Positions 16,693 to 24,379 of a stretch of 39,893 bases of DNA are shown one piece after another. The stretch comes from Clostridiaceae bacterium. Lineage in GTDB: Bacteria; Bacillota; Clostridia; Saccharofermentanales; DTU023. Position numbers and translations under genes: made by a program. Each line of letters starts with the position of its first letter. Position 1 is the stretch's first letter. The notes under the pieces were generated by a model. That model worked only from the letters and a program-made list of their open reading frames with translations, ran no database searches and was not told where the DNA came from. Where the stretch lies: contig JAAYNE010000130.1 of assembly GCA_012521015.1 (NCBI GenBank), forward strand, positions 1-39,893. The letters run 5' to 3'.

Positions 16693-19600
16693 ATGTATAC
16701 AAAAGTAGACAGTTCATTAGATTTTGTTGAACGCGAGAATAATATCAGAGAGTTTTGGAACAAGAAAAATATTTTTGATAAGCAAACAGAACTCCGGAAA
16801 GATGGTGATAAATTTGTCTTTTACGACGGTCCGCCGACAGCAAATGGTAAGCCGCATATCGGTCATGTTTTAACCAGAGTCATTAAAGACGTTATCCCCC
16901 GTTATCACATTATGAAAGGCAAAAATGTATATCGCAAAGCCGGTTGGGATACTCACGGTTTACCGGTTGAACTTGAAGTGGAACGTTTACTGGGTTTGGA
17001 CGGAAAAGATCAGATCGAAGAATACGGAATAGAACCTTTCATCAAAAAATGCAAAGAAAGTGTTTGGAAATATAAGACCGAATGGGAAGAAATGTCTGAA
17101 AGGATTGCTTTTTGGGCCGATATGGAGAATCCCTATATCACATATGAAAATGACTATATTGAATCAGGTTGGTGGGCATTGCGTCAAATCTGGGATAAGG
17201 GATTGATTTATCAAGGTCATAAAGTTGTGCCGTATTGTCCGCGTTGCGGAACTGCATTATCAAGTCATGAGGTGGCTCAAGGTTACGAAGATGTCACTGA
17301 ACCGTCGGTATATGTTCGCTTTGCCGTTGAGGGTGAAACCGATACGTATCTGACTGCTTGGACAACGACTCCTTGGACTTTGCCATCAAACCTTGCACTT
17401 TGTGTACATCCGGATGAATATTATGTTTTAGCAGAAGTAAATCAGGATGTTGACGGCACGGAAAAGAAAATCCGTTACTATGTCGGTGAATCTTTGGCTG
17501 AGGATGTTTTAGGTGAAAACTATAGCATAATTGAAAGAATGCAGGGCAAGGATTTAGTAGGCAAGAAATATCAAGCATTATTCCCATACGCTGAACAGTT
17601 GATTGAGCAACAGAAAAAAGAAGCTTTTTATGTTGTAATGGATACATATGTAACAATGGATGAGGGTACCGGAATAGTACATCAAGCACCTGCATTCGGT
17701 GATGATGACGCGCGTGTCGGTCGAATCTATAATTTGCCATTTGTCCAATTTATCGAGGAAGACGGAACATTACCGGAAGTGGCAACCGATTTTGCCGGTT
17801 TAACCTTCAAAGAAGCTGATCCGAAAATTATTGAAAATTTACATGAACGCGGATTGTTGCTGAAAATTCAGGAACATACACATAATTATCCGTTCTGTTG
17901 GCGTTGTCATACACCGTTAATGTATTATGCTCGTCAATCCTGGTTTGTGAAAATGACTGAGCTTAGAGATAACTTGGTTGCCAATAACAGCACTGTCAAT
18001 TGGATTCCACCAACTATCGGTACCGGTCGTTTCGGTAAGTTTTTGGAAAATGTTGTTGATTGGGCTTTATCCCGCGAAAGATACTGGGGGACACCGTTGC
18101 CGATTTGGCGTTGTGAAGACTGCGGACACGATTATCTGGTCGGTTCAATTGAAGAGCTGAAAGCAATGTCGGATAATTGTCCGGATGATATTGAATTGCA
18201 TCGTCCTTATATTGATGAAGTTCATCTAAATTGTCCTGAATGTCAAGGCAAAATGCAAAGAGTGCCGGAAGTTATCGATGGTTGGTTCGATTCAGGTGCA
18301 ATGCCTTTTGCCCAATATCATTATCCTTTTGAAAATCAAGAACTATTTAAGAAAACATTCCCTGCTGATTTTATTTCTGAAGCTGTCGATCAAACCAGAG
18401 GTTGGTTCTATACCTTAATGGCTCTCGGTACAGCGGTTTTTGATCGTTCGCCATTTGAGAATTGTATCGTAATGGGGCATGTTCAAGACGAAGAAGGCCG
18501 TAAGATGTCGAAACATATTGGTAATGTTGTCGATCCGATTGATGTGCTAAATGAAGAAGGTGCGGATGCAGTGCGTTGGTATTTTTTCAGTAACAGTCAA
18601 CCTTGGTTGCCGTCACGATTTTCAGCTCAGATGGTTAACGAGATGAAGCGTAAATTTATCAGCGGATTATGGAATACCTATGCATTCTATGTTTTGTATG
18701 CTGATATTGATCAATTTGATCCAAGCAAATATGAACTTGAATATGATAAGTTAAGTGTCATGGATCACTGGATTTTGAGCCGTCTTAATACTTTGGTGAA
18801 AGATGTTGATCAGCGTATGGAAAAATACGACATCACCGGTTCGACCCGAGTCATGGAGAATTTTGTCGATGATTTGACAAACTGGTACGTTCGTCGTTCT
18901 CGGGATCGTTACTGGGGTTCCGGTATGGAACAAGACAAAATCAATGCATATATGACATTGTTTACTGTTTTGGAAACTTTAACCAGATTGTCTGCTCCGT
19001 TTGTTCCGTTTATGACAGAGAGCATTTATCAAAATATAGTAGTGAATTTCTTTGTTGATGCACCGGAAAGTGTCCATTTGTCCGATTTTCCGACTTATGA
19101 TGAGAATATGATTAATCCGGAATTAGAGCAACAAATGCAGCTTGTTTTGGACTTGGTTAATCTTGGTCGTGCTGCAAGAAATCTTTCAGAAATGAAAATT
19201 CGACAACCTTTGACAAAAATGTCGATCGTTTCCGATGATAAATTGGACGATGCTTATATTCCCTTAGTTGCTGATGAGTTAAATGTCAAACAAGTAGAAT
19301 GGGTAACCGATGCAACTGAATTACAGGATTATCAATTCAAACCGCAACTCCGTTTATTAGGACCACGTTTCGGTAAAAACTTAGGTGAGGTTAGTAAAAA
19401 ACTTGCAGAAATTGATGGTCGGGCAGCTTATCTTGAATTACAAGAAAAAGGTCAAATCGAATTAGAAATTGCCGGTGTAATGGAAATTTTCACGGAAGAA
19501 GATTTGTTGGTTTCAGCAATTCAAGCTGAAGGTTTAGCGACTGCTTCCGATCATGGCGTAACGGTTGCTTTAGACACAACTTTAACTTCTGAATTGATTG

Positions 19601-19857
19601 ATGAAGGCAATGTCCGTGAAATCGTTTCAAAAATCCAAAATATGCGTCGCGACAGCGGTTTTGAAGTTGCCGACCGCATTAATTTGTATTATGCGGATAA
19701 TGCTGAACTAGGTGAGTTGATTGAACGCTTTGCTGATACGATTAAAGCTGATGTTTTGGCTGTCTCCGTCGCTCCTTTACAAGATGGTGTTCCTCATGTA
19801 TCAAGTGTAAACATTAATGGCAAAGATTTGACAATTGGCTTGGAGGTAGTTGGCTAA
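16693..19857 (+). CDS. ileS: Isoleucyl-tRNA synthetase (eukaryote-like type 2)
   Basis: A 1054-residue class I aminoacyl-tRNA synthetase that charges tRNA-Ile. The HIGH motif is at 55-58 in DGPPTANGKPHIGHVLTR. The KMSKS loop reads KMSKH (604-608). Three Cys pairs (CPRC, CEDC, CPEC) appear in inserted zinc-ribbon-like regions. The forms DGPPTANG and GWDTHGLPVELEVE, with the length, place it in the IleS2 group, shared with eukaryotic cytosolic enzymes and often less sensitive to mupirocin, rather than the usual bacterial IleS1. The ATG at 16693 has GGAG five bases upstream; an upstream in-frame TTG (16675) precedes that site. Regulation is by the T-box leader. CCG proline codons abound, in contrast to the genes left of 15.8 kb. 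Confidence 0.97.
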   Translation: MYTKVDSSLDFVERENNIREFWNKKNIFDKQTELRKDGDKFVFYDGPPTANGKPHIGHVLTRVIKDVIPRYHIMKGKNVYRKAGWDTHGLPVELEVERLLGLDGKDQIEEYGIEPFIKKCKESVWKYKTEWEEMSERIAFWADMENPYITYENDYIESGWWALRQIWDKGLIYQGHKVVPYCPRCGTALSSHEVAQGYEDVTEPSVYVRFAVEGETDTYLTAWTTTPWTLPSNLALCVHPDEYYVLAEVNQDVDGTEKKIRYYVGESLAEDVLGENYSIIERMQGKDLVGKKYQALFPYAEQLIEQQKKEAFYVVMDTYVTMDEGTGIVHQAPAFGDDDARVGRIYNLPFVQFIEEDGTLPEVATDFAGLTFKEADPKIIENLHERGLLLKIQEHTHNYPFCWRCHTPLMYYARQSWFVKMTELRDNLVANNSTVNWIPPTIGTGRFGKFLENVVDWALSRERYWGTPLPIWRCEDCGHDYLVGSIEELKAMSDNCPDDIELHRPYIDEVHLNCPECQGKMQRVPEVIDGWFDSGAMPFAQYHYPFENQELFKKTFPADFISEAVDQTRGWFYTLMALGTAVFDRSPFENCIVMGHVQDEEGRKMSKHIGNVVDPIDVLNEEGADAVRWYFFSNSQPWLPSRFSAQMVNEMKRKFISGLWNTYAFYVLYADIDQFDPSKYELEYDKLSVMDHWILSRLNTLVKDVDQRMEKYDITGSTRVMENFVDDLTNWYVRRSRDRYWGSGMEQDKINAYMTLFTVLETLTRLSAPFVPFMTESIYQNIVVNFFVDAPESVHLSDFPTYDENMINPELEQQMQLVLDLVNLGRAARNLSEMKIRQPLTKMSIVSDDKLDDAYIPLVADELNVKQVEWVTDATELQDYQFKPQLRLLGPRFGKNLGEVSKKLAEIDGRAAYLELQEKGQIELEIAGVMEIFTEEDLLVSAIQAEGLATASDHGVTVALDTTLTSELIDEGNVREIVSKIQNMRRDSGFEVADRINLYYADNAELGELIERFADTIKADVLAVSVAPLQDGVPHVSSVNINGKDLTIGLEVVG

Positions 19858-19892
19858 TAATTCTAAGCATATATTGACTTTTCTTATTTAGA

Positions 19893-19952
19893 CTTGCACA
19901 CTTTTTAAGCTTGTTCAGCAATTTCACAGTATAACCTTGAATAGTGTGCAAG
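19893..19952. repeat. Perfect 10-bp inverted repeat after ileS
   Basis: CTTGCACACT (19893-19902) and AGTGTGCAAG (19943-19952) flank 40 bases. It may fold as a long stem-loop at the end of the ileS transcript. There is no T-run, so it is not a clear terminator. Confidence 0.5.
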
Positions 19953-20062
19953 CTCTTTAGTAAAATTTGCTTTAGAAAATGTAAACAGCTCACAATTTTG
20001 AGCAATCTCAAAAAAAGAAGAATTTTGTCCGGTTAAAGTCAAAAAGTTGGAGTAGTTAAAAA

Positions 20063-20713
20063 GTGAAAAAAAACAAACTTAAGGTTAAATCTAAACCCAA
20101 ATCTACATCTACATCTAAAACTAAATGGAGAAGTTTGTTGATCGTAGTAATAATTTTGATATTGCTGATCTTTTTACCGAATTTATATATTGTAGCAACG
20201 ACTTCCGGTCAAATTACCACGCTTCAAAATATTTCATCCCAATACTATGAATGTGCTTTAATCTTCGGAGCAGGAATTCGTGACGGAAAACCTTCGCCGA
20301 TTTTAAGAGAACGCTTAGATATGGGAGTGGCTCTATATCAAGCAGGTATCGTACCGAAATTATTGCTTAGCGGTCACGGTTCAGCTGATGGCCAGGGATA
20401 TGATGAAGTCAAAGTGATGCGTGAGTATGTTTTGGATAAAAATGTGCCTGATGCAGATTTGATTATTGATAAGTCGGGTTTTTCAACCTATGAAAGTATT
20501 CAACGTTGCTTAAATACCTATCATTTACAAAAGGTTTTATTGGTTAGCCAAAAATATCATCTTTATCGTGCAGTCTATCTTGCCAATCAACTTGGGCTTG
20601 AAACTGGTGGTGTGATTGCAGATCAACGCAGACTCTCCGGTCAATTTCTACGTGATGTTCGAGAGATCTTTGCACGTGATAAAGACTTTATAAAAGGAAT
20701 AATCAAACCCTAA
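20063..20713 (+). CDS. SanA/YdcF-like DUF218 membrane protein
   Basis: A 216-residue protein with a Lys-rich start, one membrane segment (about 28-48) and a DUF218 domain outside or at the membrane. The segments ALIFGAGIRDGKPSPILRER, LLLSGHGSADGQGYDE and the VSQKYHLYRAVYLANQLG stretch match SanA, an E. coli protein tied to envelope barrier function and vancomycin exclusion; the biochemical activity is unknown. Translation starts at GTG (20063) with GGAG at 20049-20052. The last eight codons coincide with the first unit of a tandem repeat that continues past the stop. It lies between ileS and queT without an obvious promoter of its own. Confidence 0.85.
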   Translation: MKKNKLKVKSKPKSTSTSKTKWRSLLIVVIILILLIFLPNLYIVATTSGQITTLQNISSQYYECALIFGAGIRDGKPSPILRERLDMGVALYQAGIVPKLLLSGHGSADGQGYDEVKVMREYVLDKNVPDADLIIDKSGFSTYESIQRCLNTYHLQKVLLVSQKYHLYRAVYLANQLGLETGGVIADQRRLSGQFLRDVREIFARDKDFIKGIIKP

Positions 20714-20805
20714 ATAAAAGGAATAATCAAACCCTAATTTAATGAATAATCAAACCATAATATAATGATTAATTAATCTTAATTTAAGGTATAATTAAAT
20801 CCTGA
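20690..20805 (+). repeat. Five degenerate ~23-nt tandem repeats across the end of the SanA-like gene
   Basis: Units lie at 20690-20713, 20714-20737, 20738-20760, 20761-20782 and 20783-20805. The first two are identical over 24 bases (core GGAATAATCAAACCCTAA); later ones decay (AATGAATAATCAAACCATAA, then AATGATTAATTAATCTTAA). Unit 1 encodes the end of the protein including its stop, and each of the first four units ends in TAA. This looks like slippage duplication of a gene end. Confidence 0.85.
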
Positions 20806-20841
20806 TTTCCGGATGACTGTTTCTCATCTTTGGAGGTAGAA

Positions 20842-21414
20842 GTGAATAGAAAACATTTTAATTTGATCTTAGCCGGTGTATTGGCAGGACTATATTTAGT
20901 TTTAACCTTACCTTTTGCTCAAATTGCGTCCGGCATGATTCAGTTCAGACTGGCGGAAACAATTGCTGTTTTACCTGCTCTGACTCCGGCAGCAATTCCC
21001 GGAGTTTTTTTTGGCTGTCTACTAGCTAACTTTCTCAATCCGCAAAATCTCGGTCCGATTGATATTTTTGGCGGTAGTCTGACAACCTTATTGGCAGCAT
21101 GTTTGACTTATGTTTTGGCAAAACCGTTACGCTGTTATTTGAAAATGGAAAAATCAGAACAAGCGGAAGCGATCGGATTACGTAAAAGTGCTAATATCTC
21201 CAAATTCGTTTCTTTGATACCACCGGTTATTCTTAACGGATTAATTGTCGGAACATATTTGCCATTTCTTTTCTCGACGGAAACTCCTGTGATTGGTGTA
21301 ATTTTAACAACAATACTCTCGATAACGGTTTCTCAAACAATTGTGATTTTTGGCCTAGGCTTACCACTCCTAATCAGTCTGAGCAAAAACAAAGCTATTT
21401 TGAAATATATCTGA
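20842..21414 (+). CDS. queT: QueT-family queuosine-precursor transporter
   Basis: About 190 residues with five or six membrane segments, matching the QueT family, the substrate-specific component of an ECF-type importer for preQ1/queuosine precursors. The hallmark region AQIASGMIQFRLAETIAVLP and the following PAAIPGVFFGCLLANFLNP are clear. GTG at 20842 is the likely start, because GGAGG sits at 20832-20836; an in-frame TTG at 20830 overlaps that site and is unlikely. Many queT genes sit behind a preQ1 riboswitch, but I find no such motif here. Instead a small GATGA/TCATC hairpin (20812-20828) precedes the ribosome site. The ECF energising module must be elsewhere. Confidence 0.9.
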   Translation: MNRKHFNLILAGVLAGLYLVLTLPFAQIASGMIQFRLAETIAVLPALTPAAIPGVFFGCLLANFLNPQNLGPIDIFGGSLTTLLAACLTYVLAKPLRCYLKMEKSEQAEAIGLRKSANISKFVSLIPPVILNGLIVGTYLPFLFSTETPVIGVILTTILSITVSQTIVIFGLGLPLLISLSKNKAILKYI

Positions 21415-21484
21415 TATATTGTAATTTAGATATTAGATATATTGAGATTTATATATCTTAGATATTGTAATTTAAGAATTTAAC
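21413..21484 (+). repeat. Three degenerate 23-25-nt tandem repeats after queT
   Basis: GATATATTGTAATTTA (21413-21428), GATATATTGAGATTTA (21436-21451) and GATATTGTAATTTA (21461-21474) recur at 23- and 25-base spacing, starting within the queT stop codon. The period matches the array at the other end of queT, although the sequence is different. Confidence 0.7.
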
Positions 21485-21516
21485 AGATTATGAATATTAA
21501 TGAGGTTAATTTGATT

Positions 21517-22452
21517 ATGAAAAGATTTTTAAATTGTTTTAGTTCGGATTTTGCTCAAATCAACAAAACTGAATTGTTAGCAGCTATTGCTCAAGCAGAA
21601 GGACGTACCGTTGTCAGCGAAACTATCGGGGTTTTTCCTCCACTTTTAACTGATGTTACTAACGCTGAATTAGCGGCATCTTTTGGAGCTGATATGTTGA
21701 TTTTAAACTTGTTTGATGTAGACAACCCGACTATTTACGGCTTACCACAGGAACTGGCTGATCCGGATTTTAGTAAATTGTCGGTAATTAACAAAGTGAA
21801 GTATTTAACGGGTAGACCGGTAGGGATTAATCTTGAACCTACTATAGCTGCTGAGTCTAATGATCCAAATCCGTTTAAAATGACAGCAGGCAGAATTGCC
21901 TCAGTTGAAAATGCCAAAAAAGCTTTAGAGCAGGGAGTTAATTTTTTGGTAATTACCGGAAATCCGGAAACCGGTGTAGATAATCAGAAGATAATTAAGT
22001 CTTTAGAAGAAATAAAAGAGGCAGTAGGAGATCAACTGGTTCTTATTGCAGGGAAAATGCATGGTTCAGGAATTTTATCTGAAAGTGCAGAGAATATAAT
22101 TACGGAAGCAGATGTTTTGAATTTCATGGCTGCCGGTGCAGATATTATTCTACTACCTGCTCCCGGAACTATTCCCGGTATCACAATGGATTATATTCGT
22201 AAATTAGTCCAAATTGTACATCAAAAAGAAAAAATGACGCTGACCTCTATTGGAACTAGTCAAGAAGGAGCAGATCCTGCTACGATTAAGCAAATAGCTT
22301 TGCTTTGTAAAATGACCGGAACAGATTTACACCACATTGGCGATAGCGGCTATATTGGTATTGCAACACCGGAAAATATTATGCATTACGGAATTGTCAT
22401 ACGCGGAGTTCGTCACACTTATCATCGCATGGCTGCCTCAATCAGAAGATAA
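21517..22452 (+). CDS. Uncharacterised TIM-barrel protein resembling PEP-phosphonomutase-like/DUF7916 proteins
   Basis: A 311-residue soluble protein. Alternating beta/alpha segments such as GADMLILNLFDVDNP, VNFLVITGNPETGV and AAGADIILLPAPGTIPG look like a TIM barrel. From memory it belongs to the family now called DUF7916, often annotated as PEP-phosphonomutase-like; no reaction is established and I see no full phosphonomutase motif. Potential active-site stretches are EPTIA, GKMHGSG and the HHIGDSGYIGI region near the end. ATG 21517 is preferred over ATG 21490, because GAGG (21502-21505) lies between them. It has no obvious functional link to queT or to the methyltransferase that follows. 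Confidence 0.7.
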   Translation: MKRFLNCFSSDFAQINKTELLAAIAQAEGRTVVSETIGVFPPLLTDVTNAELAASFGADMLILNLFDVDNPTIYGLPQELADPDFSKLSVINKVKYLTGRPVGINLEPTIAAESNDPNPFKMTAGRIASVENAKKALEQGVNFLVITGNPETGVDNQKIIKSLEEIKEAVGDQLVLIAGKMHGSGILSESAENIITEADVLNFMAAGADIILLPAPGTIPGITMDYIRKLVQIVHQKEKMTLTSIGTSQEGADPATIKQIALLCKMTGTDLHHIGDSGYIGIATPENIMHYGIVIRGVRHTYHRMAASIRR

Positions 22453-22617
22453 TTCTAGAAGATTGAAAGTCATTTGCTGTGAAATATATTTCAAATTTAA
22501 AGTTGCTTATTATGCGTTTATGAAATATAAAGCAGTTTATTCCTAGGTCATGTCAAAATTAGAGCCAGAGCGATAAAGATATTTATTATGAAATAATAGA
22601 ATGAAAAATTAGAGAAT

Positions 22618-23421
22618 ATGACACAAACACATTATTTTAAGCCGAATCAAGCTTTAGATCATGAGATAAAAACAATTGAGTATACAATTGCTCAACATAA
22701 TTTTCAATTTATTACGGATCGCGGTGTTTTCTCCCGTAATAAAGTTGATTACGGTACAAATATTATGTTAAAAACCGTTATTACAGAATTAAAAAAAAGT
22801 CGTTTTGATTTTTCTTATGTGGCTGCACAAGATGAATCTCAAAATAATATGATTGAATCGATTAATGGCATTAAAATACAAAAATGCTTGGATTTAGGTT
22901 GCGGTTATGGTGTTGTATCAATTGTCTTAAATACACTTTTCCCGGAACAAAGATGGTATGCAGTGGATATAAATCCAAGAGCGGTGGAATTGACCAAAAG
23001 AAATTCTAAAAAACATGGTTTAAACATTACGGTAATTGAATCTGACGGTATTCCAAAATCAATTATTTCATCAAGTGAAATTTATAAAGTTTCTGAATTT
23101 AAGATGAGAACGATTGAATCTGACGGTATTCCGGAATCAATGATTTTGGGAAGCGAATCTGATAAAAAAATAAAATTTGATTTAGTTATATTGAATCCGC
23201 CAATTCGTGCAGGAAAAGATGTTTGCTATAGGTTATTTACTGAAGTTGCTGCAGCAATTAAAACTGATAGTGTTTTTTATACGGTTATTCAAAAAAAACA
23301 AGGAGCTGTTTCGGCATTTAAATACTTGCAAAAATTGTTCTCAGATGTGATTGTTGTGGATAAATCAGGTGGCTATCATACGATTCGCTGCAGAATACCA
23401 AGCCCGATTGAATCTGATTAA
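22618..23421 (+). CDS. RsmC-like class I SAM-dependent methyltransferase
   Basis: A 267-residue protein with the MTS small-methyltransferase domain. The SAM-binding motif LDLGCGYG is at 91-98, the acidic residue of motif II is D117 (VDIN), and the NPPI catalytic motif is at 193-196. The N-terminal GVFSRNKVDYGT is the hallmark of RsmC-like 16S rRNA guanine-N2 methyltransferases, so an rRNA target is likely. It is the short, single-domain form. It carries an in-frame tandem duplication (residues 140-165 and 166-191) between motifs III and IV, and a further insert near 61-86 includes a related IESINGI. The protein ends in another IESD. The duplicated loop may be tolerated because it lies on the surface. 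Confidence 0.88.
   Translation: MTQTHYFKPNQALDHEIKTIEYTIAQHNFQFITDRGVFSRNKVDYGTNIMLKTVITELKKSRFDFSYVAAQDESQNNMIESINGIKIQKCLDLGCGYGVVSIVLNTLFPEQRWYAVDINPRAVELTKRNSKKHGLNITVIESDGIPKSIISSSEIYKVSEFKMRTIESDGIPESMILGSESDKKIKFDLVILNPPIRAGKDVCYRLFTEVAAAIKTDSVFYTVIQKKQGAVSAFKYLQKLFSDVIVVDKSGGYHTIRCRIPSPIESD
23035..23190 (+). repeat. 78-nt in-frame tandem duplication inside the methyltransferase gene
   Basis: ATTGAATCTGACGGTATTCC occurs at 23035-23054 and again exactly 78 bases later at 23113-23132. The encoded 26-residue units begin IESDGIPKSII and IESDGIPESMI and remain similar over about 21 residues. Confidence 0.9.
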
Positions 23422-23502
23422 TCATGAGAACAGCAAGGAACGGCTAAAAATCCCTTCCCAAAAACATATCAATTCGTTAATAAGTAAAAATGGAGAAATA
23501 TC

Positions 23503-24021
23503 ATGCCAAACGAATCTAAACAAAACAATTATTCCGTTCAAGCTATAGGTCAGGATAGTCACAGATTTGTTGAAAGAAGTGATCCGAAAGTTTTGGTGTT
23601 GGGCGGAGTTGAAATTAAGGATTGTCCGGGGCTTGCGGGAAATAGTGATGCAGATGTTTTGCTTCATGCATTAACCAATGCGATATCCGGAATTACTTGT
23701 AAACCGATTCTCGGAACTATAGCTGATGAGTTATGTTTGGATCATGGAATTACTGACAGTAAAGTTTATTTGGAATTGGCTTTGGCTGATTTAGCTGACC
23801 TTAACTATGAGATATTACATATAAGTTTTACGGTTCAAGCATGTCGTCCGAAACTTTTGCCTTTGATTCCTGAAATAAGGAAATCGATTGCTAAAATTAT
23901 AGAACTTAACCTTGAGCAAGTCATGATTACTGCAACCAGCGGAGAAGGTCTGACAGATGTTGGTCGAGGCGAAGGCATAGAGGCTTTTTGTGTAATTTCG
24001 GTTGTACCGATTGCTGAATGA
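23503..24021 (+). CDS. ispF: Divergent IspF (2-C-methyl-D-erythritol 2,4-cyclodiphosphate synthase family)
   Basis: A 172-residue member of the IspF family, which cyclises CDP-methylerythritol 2-phosphate in isoprenoid synthesis. The divalent-metal ligands are kept: D18 and H20 (DSHRF) and H55 (LLHALTNA). E148 and the closing GRGEGIEA are also present. However, several active-site parts differ from the usual enzyme. The His of the HSDxDV motif is Asn48 (GNSDADV). The LGDIG-FPDTD loop reads LGTIA-CLDHG. The usual TTTEKL reads TSGEGL. The fold is therefore clear but activity is uncertain. GGAG precedes the ATG. No other MEP-pathway gene is in the window. It stands 81 bases after the methyltransferase. 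Confidence 0.8.
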   Translation: MPNESKQNNYSVQAIGQDSHRFVERSDPKVLVLGGVEIKDCPGLAGNSDADVLLHALTNAISGITCKPILGTIADELCLDHGITDSKVYLELALADLADLNYEILHISFTVQACRPKLLPLIPEIRKSIAKIIELNLEQVMITATSGEGLTDVGRGEGIEAFCVISVVPIAE

Positions 24022-24373
24022 TTTAATTGAATGTTTTAGAGAATTTATCAAGTAACAATTTATACTCGATCGAATAATTTGCCTATTATGTTTGGATATG
24101 GCGTAGATATACCGATTCCAACAAGTAATAAGGCGAGAAAAGATCAATGGTGAAAAAAGTATTTTTAATAGAGCAATTGTTACATTTTTTTAATGCTACT
24201 TATTGTATAATGGTTATGTTCGATAATTTAGCTTTCAAAAATAGAAAAGAACAATTCTTGATGCTATAATAAAACTGTGTAAATTTACAAAAAATCGGTG
24301 TCCTTTCAGGATTAATTATTAAATATAAAGTTGTTTCAGAATAAATTATAGAGTTTATTATTAAATATAAAAG
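24022..24373. other. Spacer before the VanW gene
   Basis: I see no gene in these 352 bases. A good -10 box TATAAT (24265-24270) lies in TTGATGCTATAATAAAAC, with a second TATAAT at 24206-24211, but neither has a well-spaced -35. ATTATTAAATATAAA occurs twice (24315-24329 and 24357-24371). The second copy abuts the ribosome site, a further direct duplication at a gene border. Confidence 0.5.
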
Positions 24374-24379
24374 GTGAGT

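Noticed and set aside
20690-20805. Possible CRISPR array
   Set aside because: The units are directly tandem without spacers, degenerate, AT-rich and begin within a coding end, so it is a tandem repeat and no CRISPR array is present.
24088-24153. 21-codon frame MFGYGVDIPIPTSNKARKDQW
   Set aside because: No ribosome site upstream and too short to judge; treated as spacer.
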